Shown here: positions 18,381 through 27,124 of the stretch, in pieces | Position numbering within the stretch: position 1 is the stretch's first letter | Layout of the letters: every line of letters begins with the position of its first letter | Source of the DNA: Lihuaxuella thermophila | GTDB lineage: Bacteria; Bacillota; Bacilli; Thermoactinomycetales; Thermoactinomycetaceae | DNA length: 64,000 nt | Direction of reading: 5' to 3' | Assembly: GCF_900110165.1 (NCBI RefSeq) | Contig: NZ_FOCQ01000011.1 | Span: 62,001 to 126,000 of the forward strand | Notes under the pieces: model-generated | Told to the model about the DNA's origin: nothing | Databases searched by the model: none | The model's input: only the letters and a program-made list of their open reading frames with translations | Program-made: the position numbers and the translations under genes

Positions 18381-18410
18381 ATTGTATTATTTAATGAAAC
18401 CCATTGTCAA
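18381..18410 (-). promoter_or_regulatory. Sigma-A promoter of rny
   Basis: On the minus strand TTGACA (18410-18405), 18 bases, TACAAT (18386-18381). A consensus -35. Confidence 0.75.
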
Positions 18411-18497
18411 GATTCGTTCTCCCGTTCAGGGAAACCGGATTTTTTAATCAGTGCTGCTTGGAACATTTGGAGCATAAAAAAGCACATGCCACCCCGT

Positions 18498-19166
18498 TTA
18501 TCCATTCCTGCGGTGGCTCAATTGCACTTCGGACTTGCCCCCGGATAACCGGACATGATAGGCAAGATCGGCTGACTCAGTCAAATGAGTGTTATGGGTG
18601 ACCAAAATAATTTGACGTCCAAACGTTTCCCCCACTGATTTTAAAAACTCAATCATGGGAACGATATAATCCTCGCTGACATGCTTGCCCGGTTCATCCA
18701 GAATGATCGGTCCCTTCAGCCGGGGCTTGATCGTTTCGATTAAAGCGATGCGCAAAGCAAGGGAAACGATATCGACAATTCCTCCGCCACGGGAATCCTG
18801 CGGTTTGTTCTTGACCGTCTGCCCCTCCCATTCGGTGACCACATAAAACTCGGCCGTAGGATTGCCGCCATGGTCGGATAGTTCGATCTCGAAGCGGAAT
18901 GCGGAACCGAAAACATATTGCAACGCATTGGTAACAAGCGTCTCCAGTTGCTGCTTGGCCTGAGTCCGGGCATGGTCAGAGGAAAGCTGAAACAACAGGC
19001 GAACTTTATCCAACAGATCCCGTTCCGCATTGCAGGCCTGCCATCTTTCCTCCACTTCCCTTAACTGTTGCAAATGAAGTTCCCTGGCCGCTTTTCTGCT
19101 GACCAATTCATTCCTGGCTGCTTTTAAAGCATCTTCCAGCTCGGCAAAAGAATCAGTCCGATCCAT
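18498..19166 (-). CDS. C-terminal half of a split Rad50/SbcC-like ATPase
   Basis: A 222-residue protein. Residues 1-60 are coiled-coil; the rest is a Rad50-type C-terminal ATPase lobe. The signature appears as SRGGGIVDIVSLALRIAL in place of LSGGE-like, followed by Walker B LKGPIILDEPGKHVSEDYI and the switch-histidine block RQIILVTHN. There is no Walker A, which is supplied by the N-terminal half two genes upstream. It overlaps the preceding 86-residue gene by 14 bases, in a different frame, with AGGAG about 12 bases before its ATG. Together with its neighbours it would rebuild a Rad50-like ATPase; this is inferred. Confidence 0.8.
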   Translation of the reverse strand: MDRTDSFAELEDALKAARNELVSRKAARELHLQQLREVEERWQACNAERDLLDKVRLLFQLSSDHARTQAKQQLETLVTNALQYVFGSAFRFEIELSDHGGNPTAEFYVVTEWEGQTVKNKPQDSRGGGIVDIVSLALRIALIETIKPRLKGPIILDEPGKHVSEDYIVPMIEFLKSVGETFGRQIILVTHNTHLTESADLAYHVRLSGGKSEVQLSHRRNG

Positions 19167-19413
19167 TCGGTCTTCTCAGCTCCTGGGGCAGCAGGCTCCA
19201 CGCCTTGTCCAGCTCTTCATTGATCTCTTTTTCCAACCGGGCAATCTCTTCTTGCAGTTGATCCGGCTCGACGCCAAGCTCCTTTGTCTCCCTCAGGATC
19301 TCTTCTTCTTGTCTCTCCAAGCTTTCCAATTTGGCTTCCGCTTTAAACAGATCGTTTCTTGCCTTCTCCAGTTGCACCTTCAACAGCTTAATCTTCTCTT
19401 CCAGCTGCTGCAT
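19153..19413 (-). CDS. Small coiled-coil protein between the two Rad50-like halves
   Basis: An 86-residue protein, almost wholly charged coiled-coil (MQQLEEKIKLLKVQLEKAR..., LQEEIARLEKEINEELDK). It has no catalytic motif. It overlaps the upstream N-terminal half by 26 bases and the downstream C-terminal half by 14 bases, each in another frame. GGGGAGG stands 7-8 bases before its ATG, so it has its own ribosome binding site. In an unsplit Rad50 this segment would be the start of the coiled-coil arm returning from the zinc hook. Confidence 0.75.
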   Translation of the reverse strand: MQQLEEKIKLLKVQLEKARNDLFKAEAKLESLERQEEEILRETKELGVEPDQLQEEIARLEKEINEELDKAWSLLPQELRRPNGSD

Positions 19414-20866
19414 GCGACTCCCCTCCCCGATATTCTTCCATGATATGTTGAATCACGGATGAATTGATTCGCGACCCGCAGGTCGGACATTTCTCCAGTC
19501 TGATGAGCAACTCCGCCCATGTGTCTGTTAAACTGGCCATCTCTTTTTCCTTTTCTTTGCAGAATTGTTTTCCCTTGTCTATTCGCCAGCTCACATCCGT
19601 CCGCTTTTCATAAACGGCTTTCAGCTTGCGGAGTCGTTCCGCTTTTTGCTCCAATCCGGGAAGGATGGTAGCCAACAACTCGGGAACTTCCCTATTGACA
19701 AGAATGACGTGCTTGATTTTCTGTTTTTCCCGCTGAATCGTTGTCCATTTTCCGTTTAATTGGATGAGCTGTTGTCGGCGCACCATCTGACTCTGCAGCT
19801 TTTCAATCGTTTCGGCCGTTTCCGGAATGCGGGCAAGTTTGTCAAGTGTCTCTTTTTCCCGCTTTCTTTGCCTGTCAAGTTCATCCCGCCTGGATTTGAT
19901 CCTGCGCAATTGAACAAGCCTTTCTTGTTTGAATTCCAGGGAAACGAGGTGTTCGTTCACTTGCGGCAGCGCTTGCGATTTTTCTATGATTTCCAGACAA
20001 ATTTCCTTCCCGGCCCGGACTCTTTCTCTTTGCTCCCGGAGCCTCGCAAGCTGACGGTAGAGAAGATGTTTACGTTCCAGTTCTGACAACAACCGGTCCG
20101 CATCCGGGATGTTTTGCAGCTCTTGGACGACCCGGAGACAGACTTCCTGCTCCCTGCGAACAGCCTCAAGTTTATCAAAAAGCTGCTTCAGTCGCTCCAC
20201 TTTTTCCTTCTTTGCCCTGCTCTCTCGGTAACACGCTTCCGCCTGCTGCAATGCTTGTTCCAGTATGGACAGATTCTCATAAGGCTTTAATTTTTCCTTT
20301 AATTGTTCCGCCTGCCGTTCCAGATATTTGATCTCATTGTTGACCGTTTGCCGGTCGCTGCCCGTTTTTTTCAATGCGTTGTCAATGAGATGAGCGCCGC
20401 TGATCCGGCCGATGATTTTCGCCTTGTTTTGGGCCGATTCAAACAACAAAAAAGGGCTCTCCAGCTGGGTTCCAAAGTGTACATAGATCTCCTTTTGATC
20501 CAGCTTGACCGGCTGAATCCGGTGAGCTTCCGCAATCTCCGGTGGAACCCCGGTCCCCCACCCTTCAAAAATTTTCTCCTCGCCGTCAGGTGTTCTTAAA
20601 ATATACCGGTTGACCGAAGCTCCCCTGACCCGGATCACTTCCGTCCCGTCGGTGAGCGTCAGACTGACGCGGCACTTGCCGGCTCCGGTTCGGATGAAAT
20701 CCGTTCCCCTGGGCTGATTGAACAACACCCAGCGCAAAGCCCGCAAAATCGCACTTTTTCCACTGTCGGACGGGCCGACAAAGACATTTAAACCCTGCGA
20801 AAAATCAATCTCCGTGTGCACATGGGACTGAAAGTTTTCGATCACCAGTTTTTTGAAGCAGTTCAC
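19388..20866 (-). CDS. N-terminal half of a split Rad50/SbcC-like ATPase ending in a zinc hook
   Basis: A 492-residue protein. The N-terminal lobe holds FVGPSDSGKSAILRAL with Walker A at 31-39, followed by about 250 residues of coiled coil. It ends with CPTCG (Cys460, Cys463), the Rad50/SbcC zinc-hook motif, only 30 residues before the stop. The whole C-terminal arm and Walker B lobe are missing and are encoded by the next two genes. The start is a GTG overlapping the stop of the Mre11-like gene by one base (TAGTG). It probably dimerises through the hook and binds DNA ends. Confidence 0.85.
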   Translation of the reverse strand: MNCFKKLVIENFQSHVHTEIDFSQGLNVFVGPSDSGKSAILRALRWVLFNQPRGTDFIRTGAGKCRVSLTLTDGTEVIRVRGASVNRYILRTPDGEEKIFEGWGTGVPPEIAEAHRIQPVKLDQKEIYVHFGTQLESPFLLFESAQNKAKIIGRISGAHLIDNALKKTGSDRQTVNNEIKYLERQAEQLKEKLKPYENLSILEQALQQAEACYRESRAKKEKVERLKQLFDKLEAVRREQEVCLRVVQELQNIPDADRLLSELERKHLLYRQLARLREQRERVRAGKEICLEIIEKSQALPQVNEHLVSLEFKQERLVQLRRIKSRRDELDRQRKREKETLDKLARIPETAETIEKLQSQMVRRQQLIQLNGKWTTIQREKQKIKHVILVNREVPELLATILPGLEQKAERLRKLKAVYEKRTDVSWRIDKGKQFCKEKEKEMASLTDTWAELLIRLEKCPTCGSRINSSVIQHIMEEYRGGESHAAAGRED

Positions 20867-21846
20867 TACACGGCCTCCCCTTCTGCTTCCTGTTCGATGG
20901 CAATCCGCCTTTGCGCTTCAAACTTCACTTCGTCCTCGATTCCCTCCAACCGGGAAATTTCATCTATAATGTCGAGCACATCAATTCCCTGAAAATCCCC
21001 TGCCTCCCGAACCTGCTGCACAAACGAGGCCAGTTTTTCCTGGCGGTAAGCCGCTTTCTCAATATACGAACGATCCAGCACCGTTTCCCCTTTAGCCGCA
21101 CACTTCAATGGGACGAGCCGGATATGTATCGCCTCTCCTAAATCGATGAGAGCCACCTGAGGCATCCGGTTGATCTCCGAGGGATGATTATTGATGCGGG
21201 CAAGTGCACCGGGATTGACAATATACCGGCCATTCTTGTGCTGAACAGGAAATCCGGCATGGTAATGGCCTGTGAGCAGGATATCCACGCTCTCACTCCA
21301 CACCTGATCCACCATCGTATAAGCCACGCCGTCGGGCAGTGCTTTGTCCACCAACATGCCATGAACCATATGAATGCAGTATTTTGCACCGATTTCATTT
21401 TTCACCGCATAGTCGAGGGCAGGATCCCGCTTATCCAGATCATAGTGGAACGGCTGTCCGCTCAGTTGCACGACAAGGCCGTCTTTCTCCAATCGGACCT
21501 TTTCCCCTTCGCGAAGCAGCTCCAACGTCCCGAAGGCATCCAGCAGGCCCAGCATCGTCCGGTCAATGGTCGAAGGGTTGTGGCCATACATATCATGGTT
21601 TCCTGCGATCGCATAAATAGGGGCGCGAAAATGCCGGAACAGATGGGCAAACTCCCGCACGACAGCTGGGGAAAGGTTGGGGCGGTCAAAAATATCCCCT
21701 CCGTGCAGAACAACATCGACTTGTTCACGGTCGGCAATTTCGATGACTTCTTTTAACTTTTGCCGAATCGTTTCTTGAAAATCATCCGTACGACTGCGCG
21801 GCGACGTTCCCCGGATATGGGTATCGGTCAGATACAGCAAACGCAT
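20866..21846 (-). CDS. Mre11/SbcD-like metallophosphoesterase
   Basis: A 326-residue nuclease-type phosphoesterase with the five blocks LTDTHIRG, LHGGDIFDRP, AIAGNHDMYG, HMVHGM and LLTGHYHAGF...NPGALAR. Its C-terminal part (about 230-326) is helical and may bind the Rad50-like partner. The sequence is distinct from classical SbcD in its blocks around GHNPSTIDRTMLGLLDAFG. Its ATG overlaps the recX stop by one base (TAATG), and its stop overlaps the next GTG by one base, so the genes are tightly coupled. Likely function: DNA-end nuclease with the split ATPase. Confidence 0.88.
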   Translation of the reverse strand: MRLLYLTDTHIRGTSPRSRTDDFQETIRQKLKEVIEIADREQVDVVLHGGDIFDRPNLSPAVVREFAHLFRHFRAPIYAIAGNHDMYGHNPSTIDRTMLGLLDAFGTLELLREGEKVRLEKDGLVVQLSGQPFHYDLDKRDPALDYAVKNEIGAKYCIHMVHGMLVDKALPDGVAYTMVDQVWSESVDILLTGHYHAGFPVQHKNGRYIVNPGALARINNHPSEINRMPQVALIDLGEAIHIRLVPLKCAAKGETVLDRSYIEKAAYRQEKLASFVQQVREAGDFQGIDVLDIIDEISRLEGIEDEVKFEAQRRIAIEQEAEGEAV

Positions 21847-22502
21847 TAAAGATTCTCCTTTTCCTGCTTATGGCGCGATCGAAAATCATTCAAGACCCAA
21901 CAGGCGATCTCGGTTGAATACCCTTGGCGGAGCAAGTATTGCCCAAGCTTCCGTTCCACCTTCGGCCACGGTTCATGACAAATACGAAGATAGCGCCGTT
22001 CGGCAATTTCCATTGCCAGCTGGCGCTCCTCTTCTTCATCCGTATGAGCCAATGCCTCGTCAATCCACTTTGAAGCAATTCCCTTTCTCGCCAGTTCCCG
22101 TCTCATTCTCAGCGGACCGTGGCCTTTGCTGTTCCGCTTTTCCCGAACCCAGACATAAGCATACTCGCGATCATCCAAAAATCCTTGCTGCTCTAGCTCA
22201 TGGATCACTCTTTCCGCATTCTCTTCACTATATCCCTTTCCGGCGAGATATTGCTTCACTTCCAGGCAGGTACGGGGTCTGTAACTCAGATAGCGAAGAG
22301 CGGCCAGGCGCACTTTGTTGTACTCTTCCGCCGTGAGCAGTTCCCGGATTTGCTCCTGATCGACAGCCATTCCCTTATACAGCCGGTATTTGACGAGCAC
22401 ATCTTCATGGACGGAAAAAAGGTATTCTTCATTCACATAAATACGGTATCTTTTCGCGGCGCCTGAAGGTTTTTCGATCCGGGTGATGAAGTTTGTCTTC
22501 AT
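21846..22502 (-). CDS. recX: Regulatory protein RecX
   Basis: A 218-residue protein made of repeated three-helix units, e.g. RTCLEVKQYLAGKGYSEENA, GFLDDREYAYVWVREK, GPLRMRRELARKGI. RecX binds RecA filaments and modulates their length and activity. It lies 33 bases downstream of recA in the same direction and overlaps the Mre11-like gene by one base. This links the recombination module to recA and therefore to its LexA-type control. Confidence 0.93.
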   Translation of the reverse strand: MKTNFITRIEKPSGAAKRYRIYVNEEYLFSVHEDVLVKYRLYKGMAVDQEQIRELLTAEEYNKVRLAALRYLSYRPRTCLEVKQYLAGKGYSEENAERVIHELEQQGFLDDREYAYVWVREKRNSKGHGPLRMRRELARKGIASKWIDEALAHTDEEEERQLAMEIAERRYLRICHEPWPKVERKLGQYLLRQGYSTEIACWVLNDFRSRHKQEKENL

Positions 22503-22535
22503 CTTTGCTCACCCACTTCTTATCAGACGTCGGGA

Positions 22536-23636
22536 TTAGAGATCCAGCGAAGGTTCCTCCAGCAGAGCTTCTTTTTCCTTGGCCTTTTTAGATTTCTTTT
22601 CAGCCTTTTCAGGAGCCGCTTTTTTTGGTTCCGAAGTTTCAGCTTCGAGAAGCGGAAGGCTGAAATGGGTACGAATCCGGTTCTCGATTTTCAGGCACAC
22701 TTCCGGATGTTCCTTCAGGAACTGTTTGGCATTCTCCCGTCCCTGGCCCAAGCGTTCTCCTTCAAATGAGTACCATGCGCCGCTTTTGTTTACAATGTCC
22801 AGCTCGCTCGCGATGTCGAGGGCGCTTCCTTCTCTCGAGATCCCTTCCCCGAACATGATGTCAACATCTGCCGCTTTGAAAGGAGGGGCCACTTTATTTT
22901 TGACGACTTTGATTTTGGTTCGGTTTCCAATCATGTCGTTTCCTTGCTTAATCGTTTCCGCACGGCGCACCTCAAGGCGAATGCTGGAATAGAATTTCAA
23001 GGCGCGTCCCCCCGGGGTTGTTTCCGGGTTTCCAAACATCACGCCTACTTTTTCGCGAATTTGGTTAATGAAAATCGCAATGGTTCTCGATTTATTGATC
23101 GCACCGGACAGCTTCCGCAAAGCCTGGGACATGAGGCGTGCTTGCAGGCCCACATGCGAATCGCCCATTTCTCCCTCGATTTCTGCTTTTGGCACCAAGG
23201 CTGCAACCGAGTCGATCACGATGATGTCAACCGCTCCGCTGCGAACCAGCGCCTCCGCGATCTCCAGCGCTTGCTCCCCCGTGTCCGGCTGGGACAAAAG
23301 CAATTCTGAGATGTCCACTCCCAAATTGCGTGCATAGACGGGGTCAAGCGCGTGCTCGGCATCAATAAAAGCGGCTTGGCCGCCCCTCTTTTGCACTTCG
23401 GCAATCGCATGCAGGGCAACCGTCGTCTTACCTGAAGATTCCGGGCCATATACTTCGATGATTCGTCCACGCGGGTATCCGCCTACCCCGAGCGCGATAT
23501 CTAAAGCCAGCGCACCGCTGGATACCGTTTCTACTTGCGGGCTTGTTTCTTCCCCCAATTTCATGATCGAGCCTTTGCCAAATTGCTTTTCTATTTGTCT
23601 AAGTGCCATTTCCAACGCCTGACGACGATCTGACAT
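22536..23636 (-). CDS. recA: Recombinase RecA
   Basis: A 366-residue recombinase. Walker [10 protein letters not shown] is at 64-72; the DNA-binding loops ([41 protein letters not shown]) are intact. The C-terminus from about 330 is a Lys/Glu-rich tail, longer than in E. coli but common in Bacillales. AAGGAGG precedes the ATG. Promoter and LexA box are upstream; recX and the Mre11/Rad50-like genes follow with very short gaps. Confidence 0.99.
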   Translation of the reverse strand: MSDRRQALEMALRQIEKQFGKGSIMKLGEETSPQVETVSSGALALDIALGVGGYPRGRIIEVYGPESSGKTTVALHAIAEVQKRGGQAAFIDAEHALDPVYARNLGVDISELLLSQPDTGEQALEIAEALVRSGAVDIIVIDSVAALVPKAEIEGEMGDSHVGLQARLMSQALRKLSGAINKSRTIAIFINQIREKVGVMFGNPETTPGGRALKFYSSIRLEVRRAETIKQGNDMIGNRTKIKVVKNKVAPPFKAADVDIMFGEGISREGSALDIASELDIVNKSGAWYSFEGERLGQGRENAKQFLKEHPEVCLKIENRIRTHFSLPLLEAETSEPKKAAPEKAEKKSKKAKEKEALLEEPSLDL

Positions 23637-23676
23637 GCACGTTCCTCCTTTTTTCTCCCATCAATCAGCTATCAAC

Positions 23677-23705
23677 ATCATACATTTTTTTCTCCTGTCT
23701 GCCAA
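23677..23705 (-). promoter_or_regulatory. Sigma-A promoter of recA
   Basis: On the minus strand TTGGCA (23705-23700), 17 bases, TATGAT (23682-23677), about 40 bases upstream of the ATG. Confidence 0.75.
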
Positions 23706-23714
23706 GATCATTTA

Positions 23715-23728
23715 CGAACATTTATTCG
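23715..23728 (-). promoter_or_regulatory. LexA (DinR) SOS box of recA
   Basis: CGAATAAATGTTCG on the minus strand matches CGAACrnryGTTyG at 13 of 14 positions. It lies about 10 bases upstream of the -35, where B. subtilis recA also has its box. Confidence 0.8.
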
Positions 23729-23864
23729 ATAAATTTTTCAAGTTACTGGATTCCGTCCCGCCGGAGCGGAGCGAGAGCCGCTGCCAGGTCCGGATTTCTT
23801 AGGGAGGATGGATGTTTGTGAATCCGGATTGGTGGTAGATGTAAAGGAAAGGGGGAGTAAAACG

Positions 23865-24179
23865 ATGGACAAAGAGAAAATGAAAGCGGAAATCATGAAA
23901 CAATTGGAAGAGGTGAATGACCCCGAGCTCAATATCGACATCGTCAACCTGGGCCTTGTCTACGGAGTGGATCTCGATGACGAGGGGAATGTTCAGATCA
24001 CCATGACTTTGACGGCGATGGGTTGCCCGCTCGCAGGCATGATCAACGGTTTGGTGACGGATGCAGTGAAAAAAGTGGACGGCGTCAAAGACGTACAAGT
24101 GAATATCGTGTGGAATCCCCCGTGGGATAAAAGCCGTATGTCCCGTTATGCCAAGATTGCCCTCGGGATCAGCGACTGA
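23865..24179 (+). CDS. Metal-sulfur cluster assembly factor (DUF59/SufT-like)
   Basis: A 104-residue protein of the MIP18/PaaD/SufT family: QLEEVNDPELNIDIVNLGLVYGV, then LTAMGCPLAGMI with the conserved Cys, then VWNPPWDKSRMS. Such proteins help load Fe-S clusters. The ATG at 23865 follows GGGGGAG; an upstream in-frame start has no such site. It is transcribed alone, divergent from recA, with its own terminator. KorAB, MiaB and other Fe-S proteins in the window are possible clients, but that is speculation. Confidence 0.9.
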   Translation: MDKEKMKAEIMKQLEEVNDPELNIDIVNLGLVYGVDLDDEGNVQITMTLTAMGCPLAGMINGLVTDAVKKVDGVKDVQVNIVWNPPWDKSRMSRYAKIALGISD

Positions 24180-24205
24180 CACTCCTACGGCTAAACCACT
24201 TCAGC

Positions 24206-24248
24206 AAAAAACCGAGCCTTCGGAAAGTTTCCGGGGCTCGGTTTTTTT
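24206..24248 (+). terminator. Bidirectional intrinsic terminator
   Basis: Stem AAACCGAGCC...GGCTCGGTTT with T runs on both sides, between the convergent SufT-like gene and the helicase gene. Confidence 0.9.
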
Positions 24249-24255
24249 TGCCGGA

Positions 24256-25839
24256 TCAAACTTTGTTGCGCGGGCGGGCGGGCTCCATATTGACCCGGGC
24301 TCCGTTTATTTTGGACTGGCGCAGGGCCTCATACACGAAAGGCGCTACATCCTCGGGTACCTCCACAAAGGAGAAGCGGTCATAGATATTGATTCTGCCT
24401 ACTTGGCGTAAAGAGATCCCGGAATTCTCAGAAATAGCCTTGGCAAGCTCCTGCGGGCGAAGATTGGCATTGCGGCCCACATTGATAAAGAAGCGAACCA
24501 TTCCCGGAGAAGCACCTGTTTCACCAAAGTTGTACGTGGCATCGATGTTTTTGGCAAACCGTTCGGAAAAAGCCAGGTAGAGTGCGGCTGCAGCCACTTT
24601 TTCCGGCGAGAACTTCTCATTCAGCTGCTCGATCATATCCTCGAACAATGAAAAATCTGCGTCTGATCGAATCGTTTCTTCAATTTGCGCCATCCATGTC
24701 TGCTGCTGCTTCGCGGCTACTTCCTCCAAAGTGGGAAGTTCGCGGGCTTTCAAGCGCGCACCCGTCTCTTCTTCAATGGTGCGCAATTGTTTCATTTCCC
24801 TTGGTGTGACGAGAGTGAGCGCAAATCCCTTCCGTCCGGCACGGCCGGTACGTCCGATCCGATGAACATAACTTTCCACATCTTGCGGAATATCGTAGTT
24901 GATGACATGGGATACGCTTCCCACGTCAATTCCGCGGGCGGCCACGTCTGTAGCCACCAACAACTCTATTTCTCCGTTGCGGAAAGCATTCATCACGCGG
25001 TCCCGCTGCTGTTGTGCCAGGTCCCCGTGCAATCCTCCGGCTAAATATCCTCTCGCCTGCAAGGCTTCCGTCAATTCATCGACCCCTTTTTTGGTGCGGC
25101 AGAAAACGATGGATAAGTCCACTTCCTCACTGTCGAGAATACGACAAAGCGCCTCTACTTTAAAATTTTCCAACACGCGATAATAATACTGTTTGATGAT
25201 CGGAACGGTGACTTCACCCCGATTGACGGTAATATATTTCGGCTTCCGCATATACTTTTGCGCCAACTGACGGATCGCCGGCGGCATGGTAGCCGAAAAC
25301 AAGAGCAATTGCCGCTGACCGGGCAGGAACCGGAACACTTCTTCAATGTCGTCGATAAATCCCATGTCAAGCATTTCATCTGCTTCGTCCAGGACCACCA
25401 TCTCTACCGAGTCCACTTTTAACGTTCCCCGGCGCAGATGATCCAGGAGTCGCCCCGGGGTTCCGATGACCACATGAATTCCTTGTTGCAAGGCTTTAAT
25501 CTGTCTGCCGATCGATTGCCCCCCGTATATGGGCAACGTTTTGACCCTTTTGGGCCGGCCGATGCGACGCAGTTCTTCAGACACTTGAATAGCCAGCTCC
25601 CGGGTCGGGGCGAGAATGATCGCTTGCACTTCATTCAGCGTCGGATCTACTCTTTCTAAAACCGGAATTCCAAAAGCAGCCGTCTTACCCGTGCCGGTCT
25701 GTGCCTGACCGATCACGTCCTCTCCGCGCAATACGGCAGGAATACACTCAGCTTGAATCGGAGATGGTTCTTCAAACCCCAGGTCCTGAATCCCTCTTAA
25801 GATTTCGGGGCTCAATTGAAACTGATCAAAACGAGTCAT
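24256..25839 (-). CDS. DEAD-box RNA helicase with DbpA-type C-terminal domain
   Basis: A 527-residue helicase. Motifs: Q motif GFEEPSPIQ, Walker A AQTGTGKT (45-52), DEAD in VVLDEADEML, SAT, and HRIGRTGRAGR. Residues about 440-520 resemble the DbpA RNA-binding domain (VRFFINVGRNANLRPQELAKAI). It has no typical Arg/Gly-rich tail. Probably acts in RNA unwinding, ribosome assembly or mRNA decay; the CshA/DeaD/DbpA-like subclass cannot be fixed here. The start overlaps cinA by 4 bases (ATGA). Confidence 0.92.
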   Translation of the reverse strand: MTRFDQFQLSPEILRGIQDLGFEEPSPIQAECIPAVLRGEDVIGQAQTGTGKTAAFGIPVLERVDPTLNEVQAIILAPTRELAIQVSEELRRIGRPKRVKTLPIYGGQSIGRQIKALQQGIHVVIGTPGRLLDHLRRGTLKVDSVEMVVLDEADEMLDMGFIDDIEEVFRFLPGQRQLLLFSATMPPAIRQLAQKYMRKPKYITVNRGEVTVPIIKQYYYRVLENFKVEALCRILDSEEVDLSIVFCRTKKGVDELTEALQARGYLAGGLHGDLAQQQRDRVMNAFRNGEIELLVATDVAARGIDVGSVSHVINYDIPQDVESYVHRIGRTGRAGRKGFALTLVTPREMKQLRTIEEETGARLKARELPTLEEVAAKQQQTWMAQIEETIRSDADFSLFEDMIEQLNEKFSPEKVAAAALYLAFSERFAKNIDATYNFGETGASPGMVRFFINVGRNANLRPQELAKAISENSGISLRQVGRINIYDRFSFVEVPEDVAPFVYEALRQSKINGARVNMEPARPRNKV

Positions 25840-27089
25840 GTTGTGGTTTCACCTTTCTTTAATCGTTGCTGAAGGATGAATAATGCGTGCTTTGCCGCCA
25901 GAAGCTGAATCCGCCCACGCGAGCCCTTAAGAGCCAATTGGTAGACACGAGTGGGTCTTCCCGCTTCAGCCAATCCGATATAAACTCGGCCCACCGGTTT
26001 TCCATCCGCCGAATCCGGCCCTGCCACACCCGTAATGCTGATTGCAAAGTCGGATTGAAACTTGTGCATCGCCTCTGAAGCCATGGATTCAGCAGCAGCC
26101 GGACTGATGGCGCCATGTTCATCAAGAATGTCGGCGGGTACATCCAGCATGCGATTTTTGACCTCATCGGTATATGAGACAATCCCGCCTTTGAGCACAA
26201 GACTGCATCCAGGTACGGTAGACAGCAAATGGCTGAGCAGTCCGCCTGTACAACTCTCTGCAAAGCTGACAGTCCGCTGTCGGCCGCGCAAGAGAGAGAC
26301 AACAACTTCTTCCAGGGACTCTTCATTTTCACTAAAACAGTATTCCCCCACGCGCTCCAAAATTTTGGCTTTAACGGGTGCGATCAAATCATGTGCCGCT
26401 TGTTCATGTTTTGCCTTGGCTGTTAACCGTAGAGTAACCCCGGCTTCCTTCGCATAAGGGGCAATCGTCGGGTTGGATTGATTCTCTATGAAGTCCTTTA
26501 AGCGCTCTTCCAGCAGAGATTCACCAATCCCGAAGAAGGAGAGAGTGCGGGAAACAATGACCTCATTTCCCGGCAATAGATCGATGAGAAACGGACGTAT
26601 GCTATTTTCAAACATCGGAATCAATTCCTTGGGGGGGCCAGGCATCAACACATATGTAACGCCATTTTTGCTGACAGCCAAACCAGGAGCCGTTCCATTC
26701 AAATTGACAAAGACATCCCCATCCGGAAAAACATAGGTTTGTTTATAATTATTTTGCGGCATCTGCTGACTGCGTCCGTCAAAATATTTTTCCAGACGGG
26801 CGACAACATCCGGATCCTGAACCAGCTGAATCCCCAAAACATCAGCCAATGTCTCTTTCGTCAAATCATCCATCGTAGGACCCAGGCCACCGCATACCAA
26901 GACGAGGTCAGAACGGGAACCGGCTAAGCGAAAAACCTCCGACAATCTCCGGACATTATCGCCGACAGAAGTATGATAATATACATCGATACCTAGAGCA
27001 GAACACTCACGGGACAAGTAGGAAGAATGAGTATCCACCGTCTGCCCGAGCAAGAGTTCCGTTCCGACTGTAATGATCTCCGCGCGCAT
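25836..27089 (-). CDS. cinA: CinA, competence/damage protein with nicotinamide-nucleotide amidase domain
   Basis: A 417-residue two-domain protein. The N-terminal half (about 1-170) is the MoaB/MogA-like domain (AEIITVGTELLLGQTVDTHS, CGGLGPTMDDLTKE). The C-terminal half (about 250-405) is PncC-like (SFAESCTGGLLSHLLS, GISITGVAGPDS-like block), deamidating NMN in pyridine nucleotide recycling. ATG at 27089 chosen over a TTG one codon upstream. As in B. subtilis it lies between pgsA and recA, although a helicase and a SufT-like gene now separate it from recA. Confidence 0.96.
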   Translation of the reverse strand: MRAEIITVGTELLLGQTVDTHSSYLSRECSALGIDVYYHTSVGDNVRRLSEVFRLAGSRSDLVLVCGGLGPTMDDLTKETLADVLGIQLVQDPDVVARLEKYFDGRSQQMPQNNYKQTYVFPDGDVFVNLNGTAPGLAVSKNGVTYVLMPGPPKELIPMFENSIRPFLIDLLPGNEVIVSRTLSFFGIGESLLEERLKDFIENQSNPTIAPYAKEAGVTLRLTAKAKHEQAAHDLIAPVKAKILERVGEYCFSENEESLEEVVVSLLRGRQRTVSFAESCTGGLLSHLLSTVPGCSLVLKGGIVSYTDEVKNRMLDVPADILDEHGAISPAAAESMASEAMHKFQSDFAISITGVAGPDSADGKPVGRVYIGLAEAGRPTRVYQLALKGSRGRIQLLAAKHALFILQQRLKKGETTT

Positions 27090-27124
27090 CAAACCTTTCC
27101 TTTCTCCTCACCTTAAGTACAATC

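Noticed and set aside
19153-19413. Possibility that the three Rad50-like cistrons are one gene broken by frameshifts
   Set aside because: Each start has a ribosome binding site, overlaps are short, and the break falls exactly past the hook; not excluded, but less likely than real splitting.
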